64,000 bases of DNA from Rhineura floridana (GCF_030035675.1 NC_084499.1:21741953-21805952); one strand, 5' to 3'; counted from the stretch's first letter, positions 26,385 to 37,560 are shown. Notes: generated from the sequence alone by a model not told the origin. Numbers and translations are program-made.

Positions 26385-29300
26385 ATGGCCGGGCGCAGCC
26401 GCCCCCCGCCGGCAGCCGCCGTGGCTTCCTCCTCCTCGGGTCTGGAGCGGCCGTGGGGCGGCCCCGCCGGTAAGAGTGCATTGCTGCTCCTGCTGGTGGT
26501 GCCTCTGAGCGTGTGCAGAGTGCTTCCTGCCTTTGGAGGGCCGCCGCCTGGGAAGAGATGTGGCCGGGTTGTGTGTGTTGAGTTAGGGTTCCCCTCTGTA
26601 GGTCTGAATGTCTTTTGTTAATTTTTTTATAATAATAATGTATTTTGTATGGTTGCTACCTGCCCCGGGGGTGCGTGTGATGAATCGAATAATGATCCTC
26701 CTCCATCACCTTTGTGGGGGCGGGAGTGCCTCCAGCTAAGCCCTACTCAGAGTAGGCCCACTGAGGTCAATGGGTAGAAAAGCAACTATGTCTCCCTCCC
26801 CCCCCCCCCCGGCTTCAGGGGTCCCTCCGAGAAGGGCGCTCCTTGGTTCCTGCTTTCCTCCCTTCGTGCCATTGCTCTGTCGCTGCTGCCAGCTGTACTC
26901 AGCGACAGGCTGGGGAGGGAGGTCCAGGCACCTTTGATCCCTTTGCTAAGCTTTTATATACGCCTCTTAGAAATGCAAGCGGTTAATGGATTGCCATGGA
27001 TTTGCAGAGTGCGATTTGCAGAAAAGATTCCCCCCCCTTTGCTCAAGGCACCTCCTTTCCCCTGGTGCTGCTTACCTTTTGCCAGGGAGGGGGGTGAGAC
27101 TGCAGTGTTGCGTTTGCAGGGGGTGGCTGTGGCTGAGATGGGCTTCAAAGATTGGCAGCGAGAGGAGGGAACTTCTGCTGCCTTGACAACAGGAGCTTCC
27201 TTTTTTAAACATGAAATTGCTGGTAGGTGCTTCTGAGTATATTGAAGGGCTTTTTGAGAGAGAGAGAGCTTTTGTTTTCATTAAGGTGAACCAAAGGTCA
27301 TGGGGTCTCTGAAAGTATGCTGAGTGCCTTCACATTTCCAAAGGTGCAATAGAACTAGCTGGTTCTCAGAGTTAGCACAGGAATTACAGCTCTGTGTGAA
27401 AAGTAGGTGTGAGCATCATTGGAGGGGAGAGTGAGGGGAACTGCCCCTTCCTTGTCTCCCTGCTTTTAACACTGCCTGCCTGCCTGCCTTCCTTCCTCTC
27501 CTTCCCCAGTTGGCCCTCCCGGCAGCCCTGGGGAAGAGGCCAATCCCTTTTCCTTTAAGGAGTTTGTGCGGAGCAAGAACCAAAATGTTGCGGCTGCAAC
27601 CGTGCTGGAGGCAAAGAGTGCTGGCGATGTCACCCTGGAATCGGGGGCAGGCAGCAGCCCCAAGGTAAGGCCTAATGAGCAAAGCGTTGAGGTGGGGCAT
27701 CCCTCAGACATTTTGGCCCCAGGAATCAGTGGGGTGATTTGCAGTGCTCCTCCCCCACCCCCCCAAGGCGCCTTAAGTAGGAAGCCGTTGTGCCATAGTG
27801 CTCCAGTGGGTGACGTTCTGGAAAAATGCCTCTCTCTTTCCGATGTCAGGGGTAGGACGGGCCAAAGTAGCTCCATGGGTAGACCACCTGTTTTGCAGTC
27901 CCCAATGGCGTCTCCAGATATGGCTGGGAGAGGACCCTGCCTGAAAGCCTGGATTGCTGCTGTCAGTCAGTCAATCAATACTGAGCTTAGATAGACCAAG
28001 AGTCAATGTGGTTTCCAATAAAATTTCAGACTGCTTACGATGGGTGAGGGATTGAACATAAGCCTTAGGCTGCTTCTCCTTTGTCATGTTAGGATCCCTT
28101 GAGGTTTTCCTTTCTGCTAGACGACAGCTCCTTATCTCCTGGGTCGCTGGGTTTGGGATTGCGGGAGCCGTTTGCCCCAGACCTGATGGCTACAAACTCC
28201 TTGCTGGAGGCTGAAGATGATGACAACGAATGGAGCAGCACCTACCAGCCATCTGCTGTTGAAGAAGCTGCCTTGGGCTGGGAACCGAGTGCCTCACTGA
28301 GCAGCACCTATGACTCTTTTTATGGCAACCCCTCTGACCTGTCTGAGCTGCATTCATTTTCTCCTTGGAAGCTGGTGGGGAAGGAGGACCAAAGCTCACC
28401 TGGGGATGGAACAGTGACAGGAGGTGGCTTTTATCCGTCTCGCCAGTTGAGCTACGAAGAAGTGAGGGACGAAGGAAGCTCTGGATTATACAGTAACTTG
28501 GAAGTCTGTTCCTAAGTTTTGTTGAATGAGGCCTTTCTGGTTTTTATGTTTTTTTGTAGTTGAAAGAAGAAAATTCCAAGTTACGAAGTAAGATCAGCCA
28601 TCTTCAAGCTGTTTCTGAGGCTCGGGCAGAGAGGTACACAAACTGCATCTCCAGTGAAAGATTCCTCCATCGTAGCTTTAAAAAGTCCTCTAAAAGTGTT
28701 TTTATTATGGCTGCAGCATCTTCTTGGATTAATAAACATGCCTTTAAGTCTCCTTAAAAGATGTTCCCAGTTAGTTGGGCAGCAGATATAATATTGTTAA
28801 TAAAAGTCCTTATAAAAAAAAAAACCTGCAGATGCAAGTACTGCCTTAACAGTCATTCTCCCTTGACTCGCATTGAAGATGCCTTCAAAACGTTCATGCC
28901 TTTTCTTAAAAGCAAAGTACACTTTGTGCTTCAGAAATATTACTACAAATTTGCACATTTATACTAACAATTGCTAGTTTACAGTACAATCCAATACATG
29001 TCTACTCAGAAGTAAGCTCTGTTGGGTTCAATGGGACTTACTCCCAGGTAAGTGTGTATTGGATTGCAGCCTAAATCAACTAATGCTTAGGTGACTGATC
29101 TACTTGAAACTTATTTTCAATGGGCTGCAGTTCTAGTGTTTGTGGGGCTGAGTGTTCAGGTGGACCCAACTCTCAGCATCTTGGGCGAGCTCTTTTCCGT
29201 ATCTGAAATGCAGAGGCTTGCTGGAAAGAGGGAGGGGGACACTTATATGAAGGCTAATGCTTAATTTCTTGCTCTTGCTCTCTCTCAAACTAGAGTAAAA

Positions 29301-32300
29301 GAGCTGGAAAGAACTCTAGAGGAGAGTAAGTGGAAAGAAGAGAGAGAGGCCCGTGACTTGGAGGCGATGGTGCAGCAGGTGGAGGAGAACCTTGAGCGAA
29401 TGACGGTGCGCTTGGCTGCTGCCAGAATGAGCCCTGGGGCTGCCTCCGTAACAGGAGATCCTTTTCTTGCATTCATTTCTTTCCTCTGTCCCGTCTCCTG
29501 AATAATACATCCACTTTCAAGGCAGTAACAGTCTCTCTTGCCGAGAGCTCGAGTGGAAGCAGATCACCACCAGCCCAAGCGGCGAAGCGTGATGTGTTGC
29601 TACGCAGCGCAACCTTCCCCAGTCTGGCACCCTCCAGATTATTTTTTGGACACCGGTCCCAGCAGCCAGCATGGGGAATGGTCAGGGATACTAGGAATGC
29701 AATATTTCTGGAGGGCGCCAGGTTGGGGGAGGTTGCTGAACTCTTTGCAGGCTGAGTGTAAAATGAGGGAGATTGACCCCTTTCCTGGCCCTTATATTAG
29801 GGTCTCTCTTGTTTCTCTCCCCCCCTCCCCTTCCCGGGATCCCTTCTCCTTCAGGCTATGAAGTGCCTGCCTCTGTGTCACTCGGCCCCGAAAACCAACT
29901 CTGCCCTTTTTCGTTCTAGAAACGGGCCATGAAAGCGGAAACGAGCACTGTGAAACTGAAGCAGGAAAACACGCTCCTTCAGGTACAAGCTTGGACTGCT
30001 CTCCCTCCGTTGTTGGGGCTTCTGGGTCTTTTTAAGAAGCAAAGGACTCGCCGCTCCTTAAGGAAGAGTTTCTGAGCACCTGTAAAGGCAGAGCCAAGGA
30101 CGGCGGAGAGTGCTGCTTCCAGACAGTTCTGAGGCTGAGAAGCTTCACCTGTTGGACTGGAGACTGGTGGGGTAGGGTTAGGCACATGGTTGAAGCTGTG
30201 CTCCCCTTTGCCAGGCAACGTGCCCAAACCCTGGAGTGTGTGTGCGTGCATGCATCAAAACTGCTGCTGCTCCTTCGTGTCTTTTAACATCATCATCATT
30301 TGAGTTTATGTTCTCTTCCTGGAGGAGCCTGGGATGGTAAATGCATTAATAATAAAATAATTTTTAAAAAAGCATTCTGAAAGCATAATACTAAAATATG
30401 AAAAGCAAGTGATTGCCAAGGATGCTTTTCTCACCCGCACAAGTCCCTTCCCAGTCTCTCTTGCAATTGGTCTATATGGTGCACAGGATGCTAGGAGGAT
30501 GGCTTTCAGATACTGTTGGGTTCTCAGCTCCCAGCAGCCGGCATGGTCAATGGCCAGAGGATGATGGGGGCTGCAGTTAAGCAGCATCTGGAAGGCACCA
30601 CAGGTTAACCTCCTGTGTATATGCCTTTGTGGGTTTTTGGGGACATCTTTTTCAACCTCTTCTGCTTTGTGTACCTTGCATGAGGTGGATGCCTTCAAAA
30701 TATTGAGCTGATCTGCTTGTAATGCTAAGCTAGAGTATGGCTTCATTCAAGTGTGTGGGCTCCTGGAGAGATCGCACCTGCTTTGCTTTTCCTCCCGTCA
30801 TCCTGTCTTAGTACATTGCCTGAACCTGAACTCATGGTTTGTATCGCTCCAGGCAAACCATGAGCTAGAAACCAAGATTTGTTCTTGCCACTAAGAACGA
30901 ATGCCCGAGTTTGCTTTTTTTCTTTCTCTTTCCTTCCCATCCCTTTTCCTTCTGTGTTATATCTTTTATTTTTTCAAAGATCATAATCCTGAGGATTGGG
31001 ACTGATTGATCTTTGTAAACTGCTCTGGGAGCCTGTTTTGGCTGAAGAGTGGGGTAAAAAATTGCCTGTAATAAATAATCAACATCCTTGGTAGGCTTCC
31101 ATTGTTTGCAGTAACACTCTCAACTAATATTGCTGTCTGAGATCTGAAGGATCCTTTGAGTGAACATCTCTGTCCTTTTTATTTATTTTTTTACAATAAT
31201 TTTTATTCAAATTTTCATAAAACATAGAAAACAAAATCATAAAACATTCAAAGACAAAAAACAAAACAAAACAAAAATGATTAAACAAAAATAAAATAAA
31301 ATGTTGACTTCCCATTTGTCACATATCAAATCAGTTATAAGTCTACAATATATAACAATCCTGTCTCTTAAATCATATTATAAAATCACTTTCCTCCAGT
31401 AGTTATCTTAATTAATCATCAAATCTCATAAACATTACTTTATTCTTTCCACAAAAAGTCAAAGAGAGGTTTCAATTCTTTAAGAAATATATCTATCAAT
31501 TTTTCTCCAAATAAACATGTCAATTAAGCCATCTCGTTAATAATTATAATAATCTTATTGTCATAACCATAGTCCAAATAAACATTTCGATTCATCTCAT
31601 CAGAATCTGTTAGGTCCAATACTTTCAATAGCCATTATTCCATTATCCCTATTAGTTCCATCTTCCATCTTCAATAGTCCTGTTAAGTCCAGTAATTTCA
31701 GTGTCCAATCTTCCATTATCAGTATTCCATAATAATCTTGCTGTCGTAGCCATAGTCATATAATAAGAGTCTGATGGGAATTTCCTCTATCCCAAATATT
31801 TTCTTGCCATCCATTCTGAATAAGTTGCTGAAATACTGTTGTAAAGTCATATCTGTGTTCTTCTTTTTTACAAAATGCACTGGCTCATCTCTTAAGAGTT
31901 TTTCCATTGTCACATGGCTGCAGTTAATTCCATAGATTTTCTCTATATCAAGCTCCATCACATCATTCCAGTCCAGAAGATTATCCAAGCCATTGATAAC
32001 TTTATCTCTAATATCTTCATTAATTTCTTCAGAGATAACGTTAAATTCCAAACAGTAGATTTTATTTCTAAAATCCATAAACTCCAGATCTTTTTCCAAT
32101 TCCACATTTGTTCCAATCTCCAGGGCTTGTATCTTCCCTTTATTTTTTCTTTTCTCATCTCTGATCTCATTCTCCTCTCTCACAGAATCCCCTATTTCTT
32201 TAAGCTCCTGCGTCATTTTGCTCAGTTCAATTTTCAGCTCCTTACTACCCTGTCGCAGGGTTTGTTTCGTTATCTCAATCTCATCCATTATTTTCTGAAA

Positions 32301-34445
32301 CATAATTACTTCCAGATTCTCAGCCACTTTCTTGATTGCCATTTTTAAAACCACGAAAACAAAGCAAAACAAAAATAAAGAAGAACCACTTCTTATTTCA
32401 GCAACAATTGGGTTAATATTCCAGGCTTGATGACATCACAGTATAAACAGAGCAACCTGCCTTATCTCTCTATGTTCAAGAATGCAAAACAAATTTAGTT
32501 CCCAGCATCAAAACAGTTAGTGGCGTCGTGAAGAAGCAGATTCGTCAAAATAAAATAGACCAAAAAGAGAATAGTCCCAGACAATATAATATTCCTCGGA
32601 ATAGAAATCAGGAATAGAAATCCCTCTTCTGTTTATTATCTTTAGAATGCACTTCCAGGACAGCTTTTTGCGACAGAAACAGAGATAAGCTGTTAATTTC
32701 GTGAATAACAGAGAAGAGCTATATCTCACCCAGAAGTTGTCCAAAGCCGATCAATCTGACAAATCTCCTTTTGCTGCAACAATTTAAACCAAGTAAAAAA
32801 AATAATAGAAAGAAGGGTGCTTGCCTGTTAGTCCGTTCTCTCTTTAAAGAAAAGATAAACGTATCGCTTAAGCAGATAGAGCTTGTTAGGAAGTCCGTCC
32901 GGCATTGTTGGCTGGACCTTATCTCATAAATTAATGAAATCCAGTCCTCCCAACAAAAACAGGCTTTTGAGGTTGATCTCTACATTTCTCCCTGCCCGGG
33001 AGAAATTTCATCAGTCAAAAAAAAAATGTTCTGACTGATTTATATCTGAATAAGCTTCTTTTGAGGCGGGAGCCCGTCCCAAAAGCAGGCACAAGCGAAG
33101 TCACCCTTCCCGGAAGTCCATCTCTGTCCTTTTTATGTGTGCGTCTATAAGTGTGTCACTGATGTAATCTTCTCTCTGTTTTACCTAAAGGTTCAAATGG
33201 AGAACTACAGGTTGGGAAATGAAGCCTTGAAGTCTGGCCATTTAGCAAACCTGGCTGTAGTGAAACAAAATGCAGATGTTGCCTTGCAGAATCTTCTCAC
33301 TGTCATAACAAAGTCTCGATCATCAGTCAAGTAAGTTCTCAAATCAGGCATCAGTAGCTTAAAATGTATTCAGTAGATATTTAGACAAATTCATGGAGGA
33401 TGAGAAGGCCATCCATGGCCACTAGCAATAATGGCTGTGTTCTGCCGCTGTTGGAGGCAGTGAACGTCTCTGAATGCTATTGCTAGAAACCGCAGGAGGG
33501 AAGAGTTGCGCTTGTGCTCTGGTCCTGCTTGTGGGCTTCTCATTGGGGATCTGGTTGGCCACTGTGAGGACAGGAGGCTGGACTAGATGGGCCACTGGCC
33601 TGATCCAGCAGGCTCTTCTGATGTTATGTAAGCCTTGGTCAGCTTTCAATCCAACGAGAAATGTGCCCCTTCCTTTTCCTTAACCCCCTGCTACTTCAAA
33701 GCAGCTGCTGTGTGTTAAAACAGTGAAACAGAAGTGCAGTGGGCATGATCCAGTCCAAGTTATGCTTGGGGTCAAGCAGCTTAGTGGGCAGAAGGTCTGA
33801 AATTCAATCCCTGGTCCCCCAGGTATCCTACCTGAAATCCTTTGCATGTAGAAAGTCCCAGGCTCGGTCTGCAATGGCATCTTGAGGTCAGGCTGGGTGG
33901 GAGAGACTCAGTGCCCGACACCCTTGCAGAGCTGCTGCCAGTCAGTGTGGGCAGTTCTGAGCTAGGTGGACCGGTGGGTCTAAGGCAGCTTTCTACATGC
34001 CTAAGAATAGTTTGGGCTTCTCTTGAATTGGGTGCTGAGAACACACCTGTTCTGTGTTCCAGCTATCCAGATTCTTCAAATTGTATTCCGATTTCCTCGT
34101 CTGCCTAGGCTTGTACAGATTTTCCAGCTTTATTCTGAAGCAAATACTTTCATTTACACCTGAAATAATCTGGAAGGGGCAGGGTTGAGACCATGAGAGC
34201 ATTAATGGCGAGCCTTTAACACTCTGTTGCCTGAATCCTTGCTTGGGCTGTCACCGTAGTCCCTGGCTGAAGAAACTCACTTGAGTGCCCACTCCCTGCA
34301 ATCCCTTTACCCCCTTCTTTTAATGACCTCCTGTCCTTGCTTTCATTCCAGGCAGCTGCTCTCTGGCGCAGAAGAGTTGCAGCTTGTGGCTGAACTCCTA
34401 AAGTCTATAGATAAAATCTCTGAGGTACCTCAAGCTTCTCCATGA
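26385..34445 (+). CDS. ENTR1: Endosome-associated trafficking regulator 1 (SDCCAG3), about 363 aa, 8 coding exons
   Basis: ENTR1 is an adaptor of endosomes, centrosome and midbody that binds PTPN13 and supports receptor recycling. Exons: 26385-26469, 27510-27664, 28093-28461, 28560-28633, 29294-29405, 29920-29982, 33191-33330, 34352-34445; phases agree. Recognised blocks are EEANPFSFKEF (37-47), which contains an NPF triplet of EH-domain ligand type, an acidic middle (exon 3), and a long coiled coil (about 204-300). The last conserved block includes VVKQNADVALQNL and the C-terminal helix LVAELLKSID. It is shorter than human (435 aa): the N-terminus before EEANPF is only 36 residues. The final residues VPQASP come from reading through a GAG|GTACCT site where the human protein continues with an acidic tail, so an unseen last exon is possible. 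The exon 5 donor (ACG|GTGCGC) is weak. Confidence 0.88.
27860..28015 (+). mobile_element. tRNA-headed SINE, degraded (ENTR1 intron 2)
   Basis: Head around TAGCTCCATGGGTAGACCA, body GCGTCTCCAGATATGGCTGG, and end CAATACTGAGCTTAGATAGA. It stops about 75 bp before exon 3. Confidence 0.55.
28978..29075. repeat. Short palindromic repeat, family C, well preserved
   Basis: ACAGTACAATCCAATACATG and GTGTATTGGATTGCAGCCT are inverted ends. The core is TTCAATGGGACTTACTCCC with its inverse half. Confidence 0.65.
29612..29718. repeat. Palindromic DNA-transposon derivative, family A (ENTR1 intron 5)
   Basis: CTGGCACCCTCCAGATTA at the left and TTTCTGGAGGGCGCCAGG at the right form inverted ends around a CAGCATGGGGAATGGTCAGG centre. 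Confidence 0.6.
30525..30605. repeat. Family A palindrome, partial (ENTR1 intron 6)
   Basis: CAGCCGGCATGGTCAATGGC, GATGATGGGGGCTGCAGTTA and ATCTGGAAGGCACCACAGG. The left end is lost. Confidence 0.5.
31183..33118 (-). mobile_element. LINE-1 derivative with ORF1 but no ORF2, full insertion with 18-bp target duplication
   Basis: Both flanks carry the same 18 bases, catctctgtcctttttat, at 31,165-31,182 and 33,119-33,136. They mark a target-primed insertion 1,936 bp long in ENTR1 intron 6. On the minus strand the element has about 0.75 kb of 5' leader, an open ORF1 (32,372-31,719), about 0.5 kb of AT-rich 3' sequence, an AATAAA (31,207-31,202) and an A-rich end. No endonuclease or RT sequence is present. 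Base composition is far more AT-rich than the flanking intron. The intact duplication suggests a fairly young insertion, antisense to ENTR1. Confidence 0.85.
31719..32372 (-). CDS. LINE-1 ORF1-type protein, 217 aa (207 aa from the internal ATG at 32,342), C-terminally shortened
   Basis: The N-terminal half is a heptad-patterned coiled coil (KIMDEIEITKQTLRQ, then ELKIELSKMTQELKEI). An RRM-like domain follows, with RNKIYCLEFNVISEEI-like and VHFVKKKNTDMTL blocks, as in L1 ORF1p. The sequence matches family members up to EEIPIRLL. It then runs into DYGYDSKI and a stop where complete ORF1 proteins have their C-terminal domain. RNA-binding and chaperone activity need that domain in known L1s, so this product is probably impaired; this is inference. 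Confidence 0.7.
   Translation of the reverse strand: MFCFVFVVLKMAIKKVAENLEVIMFQKIMDEIEITKQTLRQGSKELKIELSKMTQELKEIGDSVREENEIRDEKRKNKGKIQALEIGTNVELEKDLEFMDFRNKIYCLEFNVISEEINEDIRDKVINGLDNLLDWNDVMELDIEKIYGINCSHVTMEKLLRDEPVHFVKKKNTDMTLQQYFSNLFRMDGKKIFGIEEIPIRLLLYDYGYDSKIIMEY
33370..33640 (+). mobile_element. CR1/L2-like LINE 3' end (ENTR1 intron 7)
   Basis: Starts in the ORF2 end (GACAAATTCATGGAGGATGA) and runs through GTTGGCCACTGTGAGGACAG and TGGACTAGATGGGCCACTGG to CTTCTGATGTTATG. It is the most complete example of this tail in the window. Confidence 0.7.
33725..34005 (+). mobile_element. tRNA-headed SINE, two overlapping heads
   Basis: Two B-box-like segments (AATTCAATCCCTGG near 33,800 and CAGGCTCGGTCTGC near 33,860) precede a single end (GTCAGTGTGGGCAGTTCTGA to CTAAGGCAGC). 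One SINE may have inserted into another. Confidence 0.5.
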
Positions 34446-36360
34446 AAACCACTGCATCAACGCGTAGGCAAAGACTTCTTGGAAACCATTGTTTAGAACA
34501 AGGGGTGGAGGGCCTTTCTCTAATCCCAAGGGCTGCAATTCCTCATAAGTACAAGGACTGCATGCCTGTGGTGTGGACGGGGCCAAAGCCACAGACATAC
34601 CCACCTACGTCTTCACCTATTCATTCATTCATCCATCCATCCATTTAGCTGCTTTGCTGCTCAGCCGCCTCATCCTTTCTTGTCTCTGCCATCCCTCTCC
34701 TCATGCTCTCCAGTTCCGCCTTCTACCTCCTTGCTTCACCCTCCACCTTTGCTCCTGCCTGGCTTGCCTCAGCCACCCAAGGGGAACTATGCACAGCCCA
34801 CCTGAAGGAGGTGGACTGAGCCAAGAGGTGGAGCTAAAACTGCACGAGTGCCCAAGTGCTTCTGCCCGCGTATGCAGACCATTGCACATACTGGAGAATG
34901 CCTGGTGGGTATGGAGGGGCAGAACCCCACGGAGAAGGTGGCATTGCTCCACACAGAGCAAACGGCATCTGTCAGTGGAATTTTAAAAGATGTCTTCCTG
35001 CAAATCTTAAAACGTCTGAAGACTACTTTAAAAAGTATATGCAGTCCTTGAATACTATATTCTGGTTCAGTGCTGAGCATTTCCTAGCCTATTAATACAA
35101 TGTGGGGAAGGTCAGTCCCTTTTCTGTTTCACTGGGACGGACTGCCAGTCATCTGCACAAAATCTAGTTTAAACTTTCAAGGTCTAGTGGTGAATTGATC
35201 TTGGGGATGGTTGTTCTTATCATGGGCTTCTGTTCAGAATGAAGGTTTGGCTTTTGTCACCTAAAGCTTCTCTGTTTTGTTTACTTGTATTTATATATGT
35301 GGCTGCTTGATAAAGTGTGTTCTCCAGGCCCTGCACATAAAACACTAAAACATTTTTTTTTAAATTCAGTATTGTAAAATCACAGTTTGCAGCATAACAT
35401 ACTTTTTCCTAACAGAAAAAGAAGATAAATAAAAGTGTTCAGCTTGTAAGCATTTGCTAAAAACATGATAATTGAGTACTTTTTAAAATCACAGGTTTTT
35501 TAAAGGCCTGGAACAATTTTCAAAACAGCATTTATCTAGCATCAAAAAGACAAGAAAAGTGCCAGGAAAGTCTCTGAGGGGAGACTGTCCCATAGCTGGA
35601 GTGCCACCATCTAGGAGACTGTATCCCTAGTGCCCCCCCATCAGAGGCATATGGCACAGGGCCTCTGGAAAAGGTCTGGTAGGGTTGGTGCTGTATGAAC
35701 CAAGGCAAGAGATCTCAACCATCTCGTTATATAGCAAAAGAGTATTGGGTTGAAATGAGCACTTCTCAGATGCATTGCTCTGAAGCTTTCTTCATTCCTC
35801 TGGGTTTTGTAACTGTTATTTTTAAATTAAAATGAAATTAGAAGTTCTGTTTGGTTTTGCTATAATTGTGCAAATCCTTTCATTATCTTTTGATGGTTGC
35901 TGAGGGAAAAATAGGTCCAAGTGGCATGCATCATTCTTTTAAAATAAAGTGTTGTCTTTTATTTAAAAGGAACGCACACCATTTGTCACTTCCATTTGCA
36001 TGGGTGGTCCTAGTTTCTATCTGCTACTTGCTGAAATGATAGGACAGCTCACTTCTTCCCATGATTCTTTGACCAGCAGATGCCAGTTAATTGCCAAATA
36101 ACTACCTGCAATGTTTGTTTTTATTTATTGCATGGATATCCACCCAGGCAGGTTACCATTCTGAAGTACAGAATGAAAGGAAGGATATAAAATATAACGT
36201 GTGAATTTGGCCCCCTGGGGGAGAAGGCTCTGATGCTGAATTTGCATGTGTATTCCTCTCTCTCATTTTTAGATTTGTATTAAATTCTTTATGGAGCAAA
36301 TTAATTTATTAAATGTATATCTCGCCCTTCCTCCTGGAAGGGAAGGCTGCTAAGAAACCA
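34446..36360 (+). other. ENTR1 3'UTR and intergenic DNA
   Basis: AATAAA hexamers occur at 35,428-35,433 and 35,943-35,948, either of which could end ENTR1. An ATTC/ATCC tetranucleotide tract lies at 34,620-34,648. A LINE-like tail with TATATCTCGCCCTTCC lies near 36,290-36,350. No coding exon is recognised. Confidence 0.5.
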
Positions 36361-36365
36361 AATAA

Positions 36366-36640
36366 ATACGGGCCAGTGTGGCTCCTTTATGGCCATATTA
36401 TGTGCACCAGCTCTTCTTTCTCCTTCCTCTATTGAGCTGGGGCAGGCAAGGATTCAAATCCCCACTCCGAAGTGGAGCTCACTGGGTGAGCTTTGGGGGC
36501 AGCCAGTCACACTCTCCCCCTCTCTCTCTCTCTCAGCCTAGTCTACCTCACAGGGTTGTGAGGAGGAGAACCATGCACACCACCTTGAGCTCCTTGCAGG
36601 AAAGGGGCAGAACGTTAAATAACTTGTTAATTATTAAAAA
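36366..36640 (+). mobile_element. tRNA-derived SINE upstream of SNAPC4
   Basis: GCCAGTGTGGCTCC head, B-box-like GGATTCAAATCC, body GAGCTCACTGGGTGAGC and CTACCTCACAGGGTTGTG, and a 3' part with CCTTGAGCTCCTTGC before an A/T tail. It ends about 30 bp before the SNAPC4 CpG island. Confidence 0.6.
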
Positions 36641-36711
36641 AACAGTTACGAATTATAAGACTGGGCTGTAGGCGCAGTAGCCCTTTAAGCGCAGACCCTC
36701 GCTGACGCCAC

Positions 36712-36722
36712 TGCGCATGCGC
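36712..36722. promoter_or_regulatory. NRF1 site TGCGCATGCGC
   Basis: Close match to the NRF1 palindrome, in the CpG island just upstream of the likely SNAPC4 transcription start. Confidence 0.65.
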
Positions 36723-36776
36723 CTCCATGTCTCATTCCGCTTTGGAGAAGTTCGCGAGTGCTTTGGGGCGTTTGAG

Positions 36777-36784
36777 TCACGTGA
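36777..36784. promoter_or_regulatory. TCACGTGA palindromic E-box in the SNAPC4 promoter
   Basis: Same eight bases as the site at 25,611 in the PMPCA-ENTR1 promoter, with a second CACGTG at 36,837-36,842. Confidence 0.5.
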
Positions 36785-37497
36785 CAGTGGTCCCACCCGC
36801 GAACCTTCGCTCATTTTCTCATTGGGAGGCGCTGAGCACGTGGGCCGTTCCTTCTCGCTTGGCCCTTACTAGGTCGGCGGGCCCTCGAGCGGGAAGAGGG
36901 GGCGGGGCATTTGCTAGCCGTTGCTAGGCGGCGGGGGCGAGGCGGAGGACCGGCGCGTGACGTAACTTCCTGGTGCTGCGCTTTGTAGGCTCCCCTGCTC
37001 CAAGGCAGCCTTTCGGTGGGCGTGTAGGCCTTTCGGCGACTGAGCTAGCTTCGCGGGTCAGCTTATGGCTAGGCAGAGCGTCTCCTGCGCGCCCAGGGAG
37101 GGCACCTTCGGCGACGAGGGGAACTAGGCGTCCTTAGGCGGCCAAAACCTCACTGTGGACTAGAACCTTGCCTAGTTCTATTGACTTTCTAAAAAATTAG
37201 TTCGCTTATACAGTGGCCAAGCCTTACTCTCTTCAGCTCCCCCTTCAAGTGCAGCCTTTTGTTTCTGACGGCAGCCAGATGCTTATGAGAAAGTGGTGAG
37301 TAGAGTATGAAGGTGGTGGCGGTGCAGGCAGCAGTCGTAGCTTATGCGGTGGTAGGTTGCCTCCTATTGCAGCTAAGACCCATCCATCAGCCTGTTTGTT
37401 CTCAGCCTGTTCAAATAGGCAAAGCAAAAGTGCATGGGCGGCTGTTATATTTTCATGGGGATAGCGCTGGAACTTGGTATAGAATTGGCTATGGTTC

Positions 37498-37560
37498 CTG
37501 TGGCTGGTGGGGGTTGTAGTTCAGCAACATCTGCAGGGCCAAAGGTTTCCCACACCTGGT
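37498..37560. repeat. Family A palindrome, right half
   Basis: GGTGGGGGTTGTAGTTCAGC, then ACATCTGCAGGGCCAAAGG. Only one arm survives. It lies in the SNAPC4 5'UTR intron. Confidence 0.55.

Larger units (their letters stand above)
36665..37300 (+). promoter_or_regulatory. SNAPC4 CpG-island promoter and probable non-coding first exon
   Basis: GC- and CpG-rich. It carries an NRF1 palindrome (36,712), two CACGTG E-boxes (36,778 and 36,837) and an inverted CCAAT (ATTGG) near 36,821. A probable non-coding exon ends at AAGTG|GTGAGT (37,295). It would join the acceptor TTGGTAGCAG at 37,788, two bases before the SNAPC4 ATG. Confidence 0.6.

Noticed and set aside
28462-28515. ENTR1 exon 3 frame continuing to a stop at 28,515
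   Set aside because: GAAGAA|GTGAGG is a good donor and the next exon (LKEENSKLR) continues the conserved coiled coil in phase.
31914-32348. 144-aa plus-strand frame in ENTR1 intron 6
   Set aside because: It is the antisense shadow of the LINE-1 ORF1 and has the composition of AT-rich reverse-complement sequence.
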